A DNA stretch of 64,000 nt from Microbulbifer sp. YPW16 (GCF_021290385.1 NZ_CP089928.1:3490001-3554000), one strand, 5' to 3'. Shown: positions 46,726 to 57,361, counted from the first letter of the stretch. Notes: generated by a model not told the origin, from the letters alone. Translations and numbers: made by a program.

Positions 46726-47587
46726 GTCGACAAAGGCGAAGAGCGCGGCGCGGGGTGCGGTGCGGAGTGCAGCACCGAAACTGAAGAAGAAAGCCCAATC
46801 CGGCCGTAAGACAAAGGCCCAGCGCGGTGCCCGGCGACGGGATGATGAGCAGCGTTCCTCGCTTCGACTGTTGCCTGCCCTGGCAATGCTGCTTGCGCTG
46901 GGAACAGTTACCGCACTGGCATACGGTGCGGTGTGGAGCTGGCAGCGCCTGCCGGTGCAGGAGCTGAGCCGGGTCGACGCGCTGGAGCATGTCCGTGTCA
47001 GGGCGCCCTTCCGGGCGGTGACGCGGGAACAGGTAGAGGAACTGATGTTGCCGTTCCTGCAGCGCGGCTTTTTTGCCCTGGATATCAGGGGCATGCGCGC
47101 GGCGCTGCTGGAGCACCCATGGATCGACCGGGCGTCGGTCAGCCGACGCTGGCCCCGTGGAGTGGAAATAGAAATCGAGGAGGCCACACCGCTGGCGTCC
47201 TGGGGTGGCGAGCGGCTGCTCGTGGCCAGTGGTCACCTGCTGCCGCGGCCCGAACAGATGCAGACAGGTCGCCTGCCGGAGCTGGCGGGTGACGAGGAGC
47301 TGGTGGAGCGCATCATGGCGCAATACCAGGCACTTGCGCGGTTACTGACCACGCGGGATATGGAAGTTAAGCGGTTGTCTTTTGACGACCTGGCCGGATG
47401 GCACCTGGAACTGGTCTCCGGCATTGAACTGCACCTGGGGCACGATGAACTGCTGGAGAGGGTGAATCGTTTTCTCAGCTTGAGTCGGGGCGTCCTGGCT
47501 CCCCACCTGGAGCGGGTGACGCGGGTGGATACGCGCTACAGCAATGCCGTGGCGGTGCAGTGGAAAGATAAAGAACTGAGTGAATGA
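46706..47587 (+). CDS. ftsQ: Cell division protein FtsQ with long basic cytoplasmic tail
   Basis: Bitopic divisome protein recruiting FtsL/FtsB and later components. 293 residues: cytoplasmic tail, transmembrane helix (about 53-75), then POTRA ([23 protein letters not shown]) and FtsQ domain ([21 protein letters not shown]). The tail carries 19 Lys/Arg in its first 50 residues and is longer than the roughly 24 residues in E. coli. The ATG at 46706 overlaps murC by 20 bases. A longer frame from 46652 would lie inside murC and is rejected. Confidence 0.93.
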   Translation: MTRTRAKSTKAKSAARGAVRSAAPKLKKKAQSGRKTKAQRGARRRDDEQRSSLRLLPALAMLLALGTVTALAYGAVWSWQRLPVQELSRVDALEHVRVRAPFRAVTREQVEELMLPFLQRGFFALDIRGMRAALLEHPWIDRASVSRRWPRGVEIEIEEATPLASWGGERLLVASGHLLPRPEQMQTGRLPELAGDEELVERIMAQYQALARLLTTRDMEVKRLSFDDLAGWHLELVSGIELHLGHDELLERVNRFLSLSRGVLAPHLERVTRVDTRYSNAVAVQWKDKELSE

Positions 47588-47694
47588 ACGCGGCGCTCGC
47601 GCCGCCGGGATAACAATTTTAAAAGCGAGTACAGGGTCCTGGGACGTTATTGGGAATGCGCCCCGGAACACTGTTCAGCGAGGTTGGTACAAAA

Positions 47695-48930
47695 ATGACA
47701 CAAGCATCCGATCACCGCATGATCGTGGGACTGGATATCGGCACTTCCAAGGTCGTCGCCATCGTCGGCGAAGTCAGCGGCGGCGGCGAGCTGAATATTG
47801 TCGGTATCGGCTCCCACCGTTCCACCGGTATGAAAAAAGGTGTGGTGGTGAATATCGAGTCCACGGTGCAGTCGATACAGCGCGCGGTCGAGGAAGCCGA
47901 GCTGATGGCGGGCTGTGAGATTCACTCGGTCTATGCAGGTATCGCTGGAAGCCATATCCGCAGCTTGAATTCACACGGGATTGTCGCCATCAAGGACCGC
48001 GAAGTAACCCAGCAGGACCTGGACCGGGTAATCGATGCCGCGCGCGCGGTGGCAATTCCCGCAGACCAGAAAATCCTGCACACGTTGCCGCAGGAATTCC
48101 TGATCGATAACCAGGAAGGTGTGAAAGAACCGCTGGGTATGTCCGGCGTGCGCCTGGAGGCCAAGGTGCACCTGGTAAGCGGCGCAGTTAACGCGGCACA
48201 GAATATCGAGAAGTGCATCCGGCGCTGCGGCCTGGAAGTGGAAGACATCATCCTGGAGCAGCTCGCCTCGAGTTATGCCGTGCTCACTGACGATGAGAAA
48301 GAGCTGGGGGTCTGCATGGTGGATATCGGTGGGGGCACTACCGATATCGCAGTATTTACCGGGGGTTCTATCCGGCACACGGGCGTGATCCCGATTGCCG
48401 GCGACCAGGTGACGAACGACATTGCCATGGCATTGCGCACGCCCACGCCGCACGCCGAGGAACTGAAAATCAAGTATGCCTGTGCGCTTGCGAAGCTGGC
48501 ACGAGAGGGTGAGACGATCAAGGTGCCCAGTGTGGGCGACCGGGAACCGCGTGACCTCTCCCGCCAGGCGCTGGCCGAAGTGGTGGAGCCACGTTACGAC
48601 GAGCTTTTCACCCTGGTACAGGCGGAGCTGCGCCGCAGTGGTTTCGAGGACCTCTGTGCTGCAGGCATCGTGCTGACCGGTGGCTCTTCGAAGATGGAGG
48701 GTGCTGTCGAGCTGGCCGAGGAAATTTTCCACATGCCGGTGCGCCTCGCGGTGCCCCAGGGGGTAGCCGGGCTGACAGACATTGTCAGTAACCCGATCTA
48801 CTCAACCGGCGTGGGGCTGCTGATGTACGCAATGCAGCAGGAAGAAGTTGACCTGTCCGGGAACCGCCCGGTGCGCCAGGAAAACCTCTGGTGGGACAAG
48901 GTCAAGCACTGGTTCCGCGGCAACCTGTAA
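47695..48930 (+). CDS. ftsA: Cell division protein FtsA
   Basis: Actin-like ATPase tethering FtsZ to the membrane. 411 residues; phosphate-binding GLDIGTSKVVAIVGE and VDIGGGTTDIAVF, 1C domain in between, LTGGSSKMEG, and a C-terminal amphipathic helix (NLWWDKVKHWFRGNL) that binds the membrane. GAGGTTGG precedes the ATG at 47695; a frame from 47650 is longer but lacks support. Confidence 0.97.
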   Translation: MTQASDHRMIVGLDIGTSKVVAIVGEVSGGGELNIVGIGSHRSTGMKKGVVVNIESTVQSIQRAVEEAELMAGCEIHSVYAGIAGSHIRSLNSHGIVAIKDREVTQQDLDRVIDAARAVAIPADQKILHTLPQEFLIDNQEGVKEPLGMSGVRLEAKVHLVSGAVNAAQNIEKCIRRCGLEVEDIILEQLASSYAVLTDDEKELGVCMVDIGGGTTDIAVFTGGSIRHTGVIPIAGDQVTNDIAMALRTPTPHAEELKIKYACALAKLAREGETIKVPSVGDREPRDLSRQALAEVVEPRYDELFTLVQAELRRSGFEDLCAAGIVLTGGSSKMEGAVELAEEIFHMPVRLAVPQGVAGLTDIVSNPIYSTGVGLLMYAMQQEEVDLSGNRPVRQENLWWDKVKHWFRGNL

Positions 48931-49060
48931 GTGCTCCGGACGGGTGCGCGGCACCAGGGGAAGTGCGCCGCGTGTCCCGGGAGAAAGCGCAGGGGCTGCA
49001 GAAAGTATTGATTCAGGACCGAACGATAAATTTTGACATGAGCAAAAAAGGGGAACAGAG

Positions 49061-50263
49061 ATGTTCGAACTAGTCGATAGCGTACAGGACAAGCCTGTCA
49101 TAAAAGTGATCGGTGTCGGCGGCGGCGGTGGTAATGCCGTCAAGCACATGATCCTGAGTGAAGTGGAAGGTGTGGATTTCATCTGTGCCAACACTGATGC
49201 GCAGGCTCTGAAAGACATCGAGGCCCGTACCATCCTGCAACTGGGTAACAACATTACCCGGGGTCTCGGCGCCGGCGCCAATCCCGATGTGGGGCGACAG
49301 TCCGCCCTCGAGGATCGCGAGCGGATCGCCGAAGTGCTGCAGGGTGCGGACATGGTATTCATCACCGCTGGCATGGGCGGCGGTACCGGCACCGGTGGTG
49401 CGCCGATTGTCGCCGAGATTGCCAAGGACCTGGGAATCCTGACCGTAGCTGTGGTTACCCGCCCGTTCCTGATCGAGGGGCGCAAGCGCCAGCAGGTGGC
49501 AGAAGAGGGCATCCTCGAACTGCGGGACAAGGTGGACTCCCTGATTACCATCCCCAACGACCGGTTGCTGGAGGTGCTCGGTAACAAGATCACCATGAAG
49601 GCGGCATACAAAGAGGCCGACAATGTACTGCTGGGTGCAGTGCAGGGTATTGCGGACCTGATGATCCGTCCGGGCATCATGAACGTAGACTTCGCCGACG
49701 TTCGTACCGTGATGTCCGAGATGGGCATGGCGATGATGGGCTCCGGTGCCGCCGTGGGTGAGAACCGTGCCCGCGAGGCCGCCGAGAAGGCGGTGCGCAG
49801 CCCGCTGCTGGATGACGTCAATCTGCAGGGTGCCCGCGGTATCCTTGTGAATATCATCACCGGCAGCGAAGACGGTGGTTGCCAGGAGCTGACCCTGGGC
49901 GAGTACTCTGAAGTTGGTGAGATCGTCCAGGAAATCGCCTCCGATGACGCCACTGTGGTGATTGGTACAGCCGTGGATGACAAGCTGGGCGATGAAATGC
50001 GGGTTACCGTGGTGGCCGCTGGCCTGGGCGAGGGTTCGCAGCAGGCTGCGCGCCCCACCAAGGTGGTGGACAACACCCGTCGCCAGGAGAACCGCGAGCC
50101 GCCGAAGTCCGTGGCTGGCCAGGGTATGGGGGCCCGGGATGCGGGTGACGCGCGCCAGCGCCCGGAGACCGAGCGTCCCAAACGCCAGTCTCCGGCCATG
50201 AACCCGGCCGACGACATGGAATACCTGGATATCCCGGCTTTCCTGCGCCGCCAGGCTGACTGA
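49061..50263 (+). CDS. ftsZ: Cell division protein FtsZ
   Basis: Tubulin-like GTPase that forms the Z ring. 400 residues; GVGGGGGNAVKHM, the GTP signature GMGGGTGTGGAP, a variable linker (about 320-382) and the conserved C-terminal peptide DDMEYLDIPAFLRRQAD that binds FtsA and other partners. A gap of 130 bases separates it from ftsA, room for its own promoter. Confidence 0.98.
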   Translation: MFELVDSVQDKPVIKVIGVGGGGGNAVKHMILSEVEGVDFICANTDAQALKDIEARTILQLGNNITRGLGAGANPDVGRQSALEDRERIAEVLQGADMVFITAGMGGGTGTGGAPIVAEIAKDLGILTVAVVTRPFLIEGRKRQQVAEEGILELRDKVDSLITIPNDRLLEVLGNKITMKAAYKEADNVLLGAVQGIADLMIRPGIMNVDFADVRTVMSEMGMAMMGSGAAVGENRAREAAEKAVRSPLLDDVNLQGARGILVNIITGSEDGGCQELTLGEYSEVGEIVQEIASDDATVVIGTAVDDKLGDEMRVTVVAAGLGEGSQQAARPTKVVDNTRRQENREPPKSVAGQGMGARDAGDARQRPETERPKRQSPAMNPADDMEYLDIPAFLRRQAD

Positions 50264-50311
50264 CCCCGGTCAGTCCAGGCCTCCGGCGCGGCAAACACAC
50301 CGCTCATGTCC

Positions 50312-50384
50312 GCCCGGCCCCTCGGGCCGGGCATCGTCGCGCCGGCGGCTGGCCCGGTGGTCACAGGCCACCGGGCCCGCTTTA
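50312..50384 (+). terminator. Tandem GC hairpins after ftsZ
   Basis: First stem GCCCGGCCC/GGGCCGGGC (50312-50332, loop CTC). Second stem GGCCCGGTGG (50351-50360) with CCACCGGGCC (50368-50377), followed by CGCTTTACCTTTATT. Together they probably end the dcw transcript. Confidence 0.65.
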
Positions 50385-50611
50385 CCTTTATTAACCTCGC
50401 GTTCAGCGAGATCGCTGTACCATATTAAAAATGCACAGTAGATTCGCCTCTGCATTGGCGTGGTTTGCCGCGCGGTAGGCTATTCTGGGTATAGGGTGCG
50501 GTGAAGCGCCATGACTGCCGAGGCAGTTGTGGTTTTGGCGTTATTTTTCTGCTAAGCTTGCCGGCTTGCTGCGGCATTTGTGCCGTTTACCGACTGGGAT
50601 ACGACCGATAC
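50385..50611. other. Intergenic region ftsZ-lpxC
   Basis: The remainder of the 348-base ftsZ-lpxC gap should hold the lpxC promoter. Several -10-like boxes occur (near 50430 and 50480) but none with a good partner. The lpxC frame is open to 50501, but that extension does not look coding. Confidence 0.5.
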
Positions 50612-51523
50612 ATGATCAAACAGCGTACTCTTAAAAATGCTATTCGCGCCACCGGCGTGGGCCTGCACACTGGTAAGAAGGTCGTGCTGACCCTCAAGCC
50701 GGCGCCTGTAGACAGTGGCATTGTGTTCCGGCGCATGGATCTCGACCCGGTGGTCGAGATTGAGGCGCGTGCCGAGAACGTGGGGGACACCCTGCTGTCC
50801 ACAACCCTGGTCAAGGGTGACGCTCGCGTGGCTACGGTCGAGCACCTGCTCTCCGCGATGGCGGGCCTGGGTATCGACAATGCCATCGTCGAGCTCAGCG
50901 CGCAGGAAGTACCGATTATGGACGGCAGCGCCGGTCCGTTCGTTTTCCTGATCCAGTCCGCTGGGATCCAGGAGCAGTCGGCGCCGAAAAAGTTCTTGCG
51001 GATCAAGAAGCCGGTAACTGTTGAAGACGGCGACAAGGTCGCGAGCTTCCTGCCATTCAATGGCTTCAAGGTGTCTTTCACTATCGATTTTGACCACCCG
51101 GTGTTCCAGGGTCGCAACCTGAGTTCCTCGGTGGACTTTTCCAGCACCTCCTTCGTTAAAGAAGTGAGCCGTGCTCGCACCTTCGGCTTTATGCACGAAA
51201 TCGAGTACCTGCGTTCCAAAGGCCTGGCCCAGGGCGGCAGTGTGGATAACGCCATCGTTATCGACCAGTACCGTATTCTGAATGAGGGTGGGTTACGGTA
51301 CGAAGACGAATTTGTTAAGCACAAGATTCTGGACGCCATCGGTGACCTGTACCTGCTGGGTACCAGCCTGATTGGTGAGTACAAGGCCTTCAAGTCCGGC
51401 CATGCCCTGAACAACAAGTCCCTGCGCACCCTGATGGCGCAGGAAGACGCATGGGAGATGGTAACTTTCGAGGATGAACAGGAAGCGCCCATCTCATACG
51501 TCAAGCCAATACTGGCTGTCTAA
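50612..51523 (+). CDS. lpxC: UDP-3-O-acyl-N-acetylglucosamine deacetylase LpxC
   Basis: Zinc deacetylase and first committed step of lipid A synthesis. 303 residues, close to the 305 of E. coli. Zinc ligands are seen in ATVEHLLSA and [15 protein letters not shown]. The start [21 protein letters not shown] matches the family. Position after ftsZ is standard. Confidence 0.98.
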   Translation: MIKQRTLKNAIRATGVGLHTGKKVVLTLKPAPVDSGIVFRRMDLDPVVEIEARAENVGDTLLSTTLVKGDARVATVEHLLSAMAGLGIDNAIVELSAQEVPIMDGSAGPFVFLIQSAGIQEQSAPKKFLRIKKPVTVEDGDKVASFLPFNGFKVSFTIDFDHPVFQGRNLSSSVDFSSTSFVKEVSRARTFGFMHEIEYLRSKGLAQGGSVDNAIVIDQYRILNEGGLRYEDEFVKHKILDAIGDLYLLGTSLIGEYKAFKSGHALNNKSLRTLMAQEDAWEMVTFEDEQEAPISYVKPILAV

Positions 51524-51533
51524 GCGGGAAACC

Positions 51534-51564
51534 AGAAGCCGGCACGAAAATTGCCGGCTTTTTA
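51534..51564 (+). terminator. Intrinsic terminator after lpxC
   Basis: AAGCCGGC (51536-51543), nine-base loop, GCCGGCTT (51553-51560), then TTTA. Confidence 0.88.
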
Positions 51565-51755
51565 CTGTCTGAATTTTGGCGGTCGGCGCAAATGTGCGCC
51601 ACATGCCGTCTTTTAATGTCGACCCCTGTTACAGTGGATGTTCTGGTCGACTTGAATGCCAATGGAAAGGCGTGAGGAGAGCCCGGCTCGGGGGAGTCGG
51701 TGCTGCAGACCACAAAACGATAGTTATAACGTATTGCAATCCACACGCGCCGGTT

Positions 51756-52691
51756 ATGAAAATTATTCTTGTCAATGAACGTGGGGGAACCCGCAGTTTC
51801 CGTTTCGGCAGGCTGAGCAAGGCCCTGCTGGGGCTGTGCCTGATCGGTATGCCGGTGGGGGCCTTCCTGGTGGGGGTCAACCTGCCGGTGGCCGAATCCG
51901 ATGTGTTCGATTCCCGTACCGCCAAGGCCTGGGGTAAGGCCCTGCGCAAGCAGCAGGTGGAAATTGATGAGGCCGACCAGCAGGCCCGCGAACAGCTTAC
52001 TGCGCTCACAGTCAAAATGGCGGAAATGCAGGCGCGCCTGACCCGCCTGGATGCCCTGGGCGAACGGTTGGTGACTGTGGCCAAGCTGGATGAAAACGAA
52101 TTCCAGTTCGGCACTGCACCGGCGCTGGGCGGCCCGGAAGAGCCGGGCGAGGGAAGCTCTGCCGAATTCCCCTTCCAGCAGCCCGATTTTATGGGCGCAT
52201 TCGAGGACCTGTCCGAGCAGATCGAGGATCGCCAGCTGCAGCTTTCGACCATCGAGTCAGTGCTGGCCAACCAGCAACTGCAGGACGAGCAGTTCCTCGC
52301 CGGCCGTCCCATCAGCCGTGGCTGGATGTCTTCCCGTTACGGTTACCGCACCGATCCGTTCAGCGGTCGCCGTTCCTGGCACAAGGGTGTGGACTTCGCC
52401 GGCAAGGACGGCTCCGACGTGGTGGCTGTGGCAGCGGGCGTGGTGACCTGGGCCGAAGACCGGTACGGTTACGGCAACCTGGTTGAGATCAACCACGGCA
52501 ATGGCTACAAGACCCGTTATGGTCACAATCGTGATATCAAGGTCGAGCTGGGCGAGGTGGTCAAGAAGGGCCAGGTAATCGCCCTGATGGGGTCCAGTGG
52601 GCGTTCCACCGGTCCCCACGTGCATTTTGAGGTATACAAGAACGACCGCCCGGTCGATCCGGCCAGCTACATCCGCCGTAACGGCAGATAA
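51756..52691 (+). CDS. M23 family peptidoglycan endopeptidase, membrane-anchored
   Basis: Predicted zinc DD-endopeptidase or regulator of cell-wall hydrolysis. 311 residues: N-terminal membrane helix (about 24-44), coiled coil (VEIDEADQQAREQLTALTVKMAEMQARL), a Gly/Glu/Pro-rich linker and a C-terminal LytM domain. Zinc-site motifs HKGVDFAGKDG and GPHVHFEVYK are intact, so it is probably active. I start at ATG 51756 (MKIILVNERGGTRSF); upstream codons to 51576 overlap the lpxC terminator region. The same gene precedes secA in Pseudomonas. Confidence 0.9.
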   Translation: MKIILVNERGGTRSFRFGRLSKALLGLCLIGMPVGAFLVGVNLPVAESDVFDSRTAKAWGKALRKQQVEIDEADQQAREQLTALTVKMAEMQARLTRLDALGERLVTVAKLDENEFQFGTAPALGGPEEPGEGSSAEFPFQQPDFMGAFEDLSEQIEDRQLQLSTIESVLANQQLQDEQFLAGRPISRGWMSSRYGYRTDPFSGRRSWHKGVDFAGKDGSDVVAVAAGVVTWAEDRYGYGNLVEINHGNGYKTRYGHNRDIKVELGEVVKKGQVIALMGSSGRSTGPHVHFEVYKNDRPVDPASYIRRNGR

Positions 52692-52903
52692 CAACTATCC
52701 TCTCCATACCGCGTAGCGACGGGCCTCCCCGGGGGAGTTGCCAGTCGTTGCGCCTTCCTGTTTACTTGCACCCCTTGTTGGAATCCGGTGCCAGCGCCCC
52801 GATATAAGCAGACAGTTCCCGGTTACCGCCAGAACAGGTGTACCGACACAACCGGGCCGCAGAAGTCCGCACCGCAATATAAAGATTGAGTGGTTTTTAG
52901 AGA

Positions 52904-55654
52904 ATGATTGGCAAACTGATAAAAACGGTCTTTGGATCCAAGAATGACCGCGAGCTGAAACGCATGCGCCGTGCCGTGGCCCGGGTCAATGCGCTGGAAG
53001 AGGAATACACGCAGCTCGACGATGCCGCCCTGAAAGCCAAGACAGAAGAGTTCCGTAAGCGGATCGCCGATGGCGAGTCCCTGGACCAGCTGCTGCCTGA
53101 GGCGTTTGCCGCCGTGCGTGAGGCCAGTCGGCGGACACTGGGCATGCGCCACTTTGATGTGCAGCTGATCGGCGGCATGACCCTGCACGAGGGGCATATT
53201 GCTGAGATGCGCACCGGTGAGGGCAAGACCCTCGTCGCGACCCTGCCGGCCTACCTGAACGCCCTGGAGGGCAAGGGCGTGCATATCGTGACGGTCAACG
53301 ATTACCTGGCGAGCCGCGACGCCAACTGGATGCGCCCGGTCTATGAGTTCCTGGGCATGACTGTGGGCGTGATCATGTCCCAGCAGCATCCGGACGACAA
53401 GAAAGCCGCCTACCAGGCCGATATCACCTACGGTACCAACAACGAATTCGGTTTCGATTACCTGCGCGACAATATGGTCCTGCGCAAGGAAGACCGCACG
53501 CAGCGTCCGCAGAACTTCGCCATTGTGGATGAGGTGGATTCCATCCTGATCGATGAGGCGCGTACACCGCTGATCATCTCCGGGCAGGCCGAGGACTCTT
53601 CGCAGCTGTACCTGGCCATGAACAAGCTGATTCCCAAGCTGGAGCGCGCCGAAGAGGGCGGTGAGGGCCACTACTCGGTGGACGAGAAGACCCGCCAGGT
53701 GGAGCTGAATGAGGAGGGGCACCAGCTGGTGGAAGACCTCCTTACCCGCAGCGGCCATATCCGTGAGGATGACTCCCTCTACGCACCCGGCAACCTGGGC
53801 CTGCTGCACCATGTGCACGCTGCACTGCGCGCCCATGTCCTGTTCCATCGCGACGTGGACTACATCGTGCAGAACGGCCAGGTGGTGCTGATCGATGAGC
53901 ACACCGGTCGCACCATGCCGGGTCGCCGCCTGTCCGAGGGCCTGCACCAGGCGCTGGAGGCCAAGGAGGGTGTGCAGATCCAGAGTGAGAGCCAGACCCT
54001 GGCCTCCACCACTTTCCAGAACCTGTTCCGTTTCTATCCCAAGCTGGCCGGCATGACCGGTACCGCGGACACCGAGGCGTTCGAGTTCCGCCAGATTTAC
54101 GGCCTCGACGTGGTGGTGATCCCCACCAACAAGCCGAAGCAGCGGGATGACCTCAATGACCTGGTATACCTGACCAAAGAAGAGAAGATGGATGCCATCA
54201 TCGAGGACATCAAGTACTGCCGTGACAAGCAGGCGCCGATCCTCGTGGGTACCGCCTCGATCGAGACATCGGAAGAGATGTCCCAGCGCCTGACCAAGGC
54301 CGGCATCAAGCACCAGGTACTGAACGCCAAGTACCACGAGAAGGAAGCACAGATCATTGCCCAGGCCGGTCGTCCGGGCACTGTCACCATCGCCACCAAT
54401 ATGGCGGGCCGCGGTACCGATATCGTGCTGGGTGGTAACTGGGAGGCCGAGGTTGAGGAGCTGCGCCAGGAGAAGGGCAGTGAGCCGACCGAGGCGGAGA
54501 TCGAGAAACTCAAGGAAGGCTGGCAGCAGCGCCACGATACCGTGATCGAGGCCGGCGGCCTGCATATCATCGGTACCGAGCGCCATGAGTCGCGCCGCAT
54601 CGACAACCAGCTGCGTGGCCGTGCCGGGCGCCAGGGCGACCCGGGCGTAACCCGCTTCTACCTGTCCCTGGAAGACAACCTGATGCGTATCTTCGCCTCC
54701 GACCGGGTGAAGAACTTTATGCAGATGCTGGGTATGGAAAAGGGCGAGGCCATCGAGCACCGCATGGTCTCCAATGCCATCGAGAAGGCCCAGCGTCGCG
54801 TGGAAGGCCGTAACTTTGATATCCGCAAGCAGCTGCTCGAGTATGACGATGTCGCCAACGACCAGCGCCAGGTCATTTATGGCCAGCGTAACGAGCTGCT
54901 CGAGGCGGAGAATATCAGTGACACCATCAGCGCCATCCGCGAGGACGTGGTCAATGAGCTGGTTTCCGGCTTTGTCCCGCCGCAGAGCGTCGAGGAGCAG
55001 TGGGATATTCCCGGCCTGGAGAAGCAGCTGGCCGGTGAACTGGGCCTGGAGCTGCCGGTCCAGAAGTGGCTGGATGAGGATCGCACCCTGCACGAAGAGA
55101 GCCTGCGCGAGAAAATCATCGCTGCGGCCCAGGAAGCCTACGACGCAAAAGTGAAGCGGGTGGGCGAATCCACCGGTGATCCCAATATGATGGCCACCGT
55201 CGAGCGCCAGATCATGCTCCAGGTGCTGGACCAGCTGTGGAAAGAGCACCTGTCCAGCATGGACCACCTGCGTGCCGGTATCGGCCTGCGTGCCTACGCC
55301 AACAAGAATCCCAAGCAGGAGTTCAAGCGCGAGTCATTCCACCTGTTCCAGAGCCTGCTGGATAACCTCAAGCACGAGGTGATCCGGGTACTGGCGCATG
55401 TGGAGCCCATGACCCGCGAGCAGATGGAAGAGATGGAGCAGCGTCGCCTGGAAGCCCAGCGCCGCCAGGAGCTGGAATTGCGCCACGCCGAGGCCTCGGC
55501 CATGCCCCAGGAGGCTGAAGCCCCCGAAGCAGCGCCCGTGCCAGAACCTGCCCGCCGCGGGCCAAAAGTGGGCCGCAACGACCCCTGTCCCTGCGGTTCC
55601 GGCAAGAAGTTCAAGCAATGCCATGGCAAGCTGACCTCCTCGACCCAGAGTTGA
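52904..55654 (+). CDS. secA: Protein translocase ATPase SecA
   Basis: Motor of the Sec pathway. 916 residues; Walker [16 protein letters not shown]-box region [31 protein letters not shown], and the C-terminal zinc site [17 protein letters not shown] that contacts SecB. No secM-like regulator lies in the 212 bases upstream. A terminator follows. Confidence 0.98.
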   Translation: MIGKLIKTVFGSKNDRELKRMRRAVARVNALEEEYTQLDDAALKAKTEEFRKRIADGESLDQLLPEAFAAVREASRRTLGMRHFDVQLIGGMTLHEGHIAEMRTGEGKTLVATLPAYLNALEGKGVHIVTVNDYLASRDANWMRPVYEFLGMTVGVIMSQQHPDDKKAAYQADITYGTNNEFGFDYLRDNMVLRKEDRTQRPQNFAIVDEVDSILIDEARTPLIISGQAEDSSQLYLAMNKLIPKLERAEEGGEGHYSVDEKTRQVELNEEGHQLVEDLLTRSGHIREDDSLYAPGNLGLLHHVHAALRAHVLFHRDVDYIVQNGQVVLIDEHTGRTMPGRRLSEGLHQALEAKEGVQIQSESQTLASTTFQNLFRFYPKLAGMTGTADTEAFEFRQIYGLDVVVIPTNKPKQRDDLNDLVYLTKEEKMDAIIEDIKYCRDKQAPILVGTASIETSEEMSQRLTKAGIKHQVLNAKYHEKEAQIIAQAGRPGTVTIATNMAGRGTDIVLGGNWEAEVEELRQEKGSEPTEAEIEKLKEGWQQRHDTVIEAGGLHIIGTERHESRRIDNQLRGRAGRQGDPGVTRFYLSLEDNLMRIFASDRVKNFMQMLGMEKGEAIEHRMVSNAIEKAQRRVEGRNFDIRKQLLEYDDVANDQRQVIYGQRNELLEAENISDTISAIREDVVNELVSGFVPPQSVEEQWDIPGLEKQLAGELGLELPVQKWLDEDRTLHEESLREKIIAAAQEAYDAKVKRVGESTGDPNMMATVERQIMLQVLDQLWKEHLSSMDHLRAGIGLRAYANKNPKQEFKRESFHLFQSLLDNLKHEVIRVLAHVEPMTREQMEEMEQRRLEAQRRQELELRHAEASAMPQEAEAPEAAPVPEPARRGPKVGRNDPCPCGSGKKFKQCHGKLTSSTQS

Positions 55655-55693
55655 GCCTGGCCAGGGGCTGCCCTCTGGTGGACCCGGATCGAA

Positions 55694-55726
55694 GAAATGC
55701 CCCGCCAGTGCGGGGCATTTTTTTGC
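55694..55726 (+). terminator. Intrinsic terminator after secA
   Basis: AAATGCCCCGC (55695-55705), loop CAGT, GCGGGGCATTT (55710-55720), then TTTT. Confidence 0.94.
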
Positions 55727-55775
55727 TCAGCAGATGAATTATCTGCGGCATTTCTCGCCGAGTCCGCAGAAACAG

Positions 55776-55805
55776 TTGATTGGTAGTGTCGGCGACGTCG
55801 ATAAT
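55776..55805 (+). promoter_or_regulatory. Candidate promoter for argJ
   Basis: TTGATT (55776-55781), 18-base spacer, GATAAT (55800-55805). The leader would be about 60 bases. Confidence 0.45.
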
Positions 55806-55874
55806 GTCGCTCTTTACCTTTAGCCCGCTGCAGGCGGTGCCCAGACCCGGAGGCGGCCCGTTGCCGCAACAGCT

Positions 55875-57077
55875 ATGCCCGAGAACTCACTCCCTATCGT
55901 GCCGGGAATCCGGCTCGCCAGCGTGCCCGCCAGGATCAAGGACTGGCAGCGTGACGACCTGCTGCTGATGGAAATTTCAGCGGAAGCCAGCGTTGCCGCT
56001 ACTTTCACCCAGAACTCATTCTGCGCCGCGCCGGTTACGGTGGCCAAAGAGCACCTGGAGCATGGGGATATTCGTGCACTACTGGTTAACGCGGGCAATG
56101 CCAATGCCGCTACCGGCGAGCGTGGCCTGAGTGATGCCCGCGCCTGCTGTACCGCAGTGGGCGAGGCACTGGGGCTTCACGGAGAACAGGTATTGCCGTT
56201 CAGCACCGGTGTGATCGGCGAGCACCTGCCGTTGCAGAAGCTGCTCGATGCCATCCCCGTAGCCGCCGGCGCACTTGCAGAGGCGGGCTGGGATGCCGCT
56301 GCGGCCACCATCATGACTACCGACACCCGCGCCAAGGGCGCCAGCCGCCGGGTGCAAGTGGGGGACCAGTGGATCACGGTGACCGGGATTGCCAAGGGCT
56401 CGGGCATGATCCAGCCCAACATGGCTACCATGCTGGCCTATGTGGCTACCGACGCCGCTATCGACCAGGCGCTGCTGGATACCCTGGTGCGGGAGGCGGT
56501 GGATGCGTCTTTCAACCGCATCAGTGTGGATGGCGATACGTCCACCAATGACGCCTGCGTGCTGATCGCGACCGGCGCCACAGGACCGGTGATGGCTGAT
56601 CCGGGTAATGCCGATTACCAGCGCCTGAAGCAGGCGGTGACCGAGGTGCATGTCGACTTGGCGCAGGCGATTGTCCGCGATGGAGAGGGTGCGACCAAGT
56701 TCGTGACGGTGCAGGTGGATGGGGCAACCACCCCGGCAGAGGCGCTGCGGGTGGCATTTGAAGTGGGAGAGTCACCACTGGTGAAGACAGCACTCTACGC
56801 ATCCGATCCCAACTGGGGGCGACTGGTGATGGCCGTCGGCAATGCCGGTATCGATGGACTGGACCCGGCCGGGGTGGATATCTACCTGGATGACGTGCAA
56901 GTGGTCGAGGCTGGCGGCCGTGCGCCGGGATACGAAGAGCAAGCAGGCCAGGCTGTTTTCGACCGGCCCGAATTTACCATTCGCGTCAGCCTGGGGCGTG
57001 GGGAATGCAGTGAGCATATCTGGACCTGCGATTTCTCCCACGAGTACGTCACCATCAACGCGGAATACCGCACCTGA
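55875..57077 (+). CDS. argJ: Arginine biosynthesis bifunctional protein ArgJ
   Basis: Ornithine acetyltransferase, probably also N-acetylglutamate synthase, recycling the acetyl group in arginine synthesis. 400 residues. The self-cleavage site is in IQPNMATMLAY; the Thr after Ala becomes the nucleophile of the beta chain. GIAKGSGM, NRISVDGDTSTND and YASDPNWGRLVMA are typical, as is the ending NAEYRT. Whether it is mono- or bifunctional cannot be read from sequence alone. Confidence 0.97.
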   Translation: MPENSLPIVPGIRLASVPARIKDWQRDDLLLMEISAEASVAATFTQNSFCAAPVTVAKEHLEHGDIRALLVNAGNANAATGERGLSDARACCTAVGEALGLHGEQVLPFSTGVIGEHLPLQKLLDAIPVAAGALAEAGWDAAAATIMTTDTRAKGASRRVQVGDQWITVTGIAKGSGMIQPNMATMLAYVATDAAIDQALLDTLVREAVDASFNRISVDGDTSTNDACVLIATGATGPVMADPGNADYQRLKQAVTEVHVDLAQAIVRDGEGATKFVTVQVDGATTPAEALRVAFEVGESPLVKTALYASDPNWGRLVMAVGNAGIDGLDPAGVDIYLDDVQVVEAGGRAPGYEEQAGQAVFDRPEFTIRVSLGRGECSEHIWTCDFSHEYVTINAEYRT

Positions 57078-57205
57078 TACACGGAACGAGGCGCATATCG
57101 GTTCCCCTTCCCGGTGACCGGCTCGGTTAACGGCAAGGTTAACGGCTATAACTACCGCAATGCCGTAAATCCCATCCATTTGGGTCCGAGAGAGGAAAAC
57201 CGGGA

Positions 57206-57361
57206 ATGAGAAAGCTGATATACGCGATCCTTGCCGCCATCATCATATTGGCCTTAATGCGGGCGTGTGTGCCCACAGTGGATGACAGCACCGCCGCGCT
57301 GGAGAGCTCACAACCTGTCGCGGTTACTACAACCTATGCCTGTCGGCACCAGCTTTCCTGA
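57206..57361 (+). CDS. Small membrane-protein ORF of 51 codons, unproven
   Basis: ATG at 57206, stop TGA at 57359. The product starts MRKLIYAILAAIIILALMRA, a typical single transmembrane or signal segment, followed by a polar Ser/Thr-rich tail with two cysteines. AGAGGA lies about ten bases upstream. The residue before the first cysteine is Ala but -2 is Arg, so it is a poor lipobox. It lies in the gap between argJ and mutT in the same direction. I do not recognise the family. Confidence 0.45.
   Translation: MRKLIYAILAAIIILALMRACVPTVDDSTAALESSQPVAVTTTYACRHQLS

Noticed and set aside
48802-50364. Reverse-strand open frame of 520 codons
   Set aside because: Shadow of ftsA/ftsZ, with Ser/Pro/Arg-rich composition typical of antisense frames.
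52738-52947. 69-codon frame before secA, considered as a SecM-like regulator
   Set aside because: It overlaps the secA start, has no signal peptide and no arrest-like motif.
52823-55267. Reverse-strand open frame of 814 codons
   Set aside because: Antisense shadow of secA; its translation has no recognisable domain and a biased composition.
57124-57146. Direct repeat GGTTAACGGC at a 12-base step after argJ
   Set aside because: Only two copies, no symmetry and no link to a promoter; likely chance.
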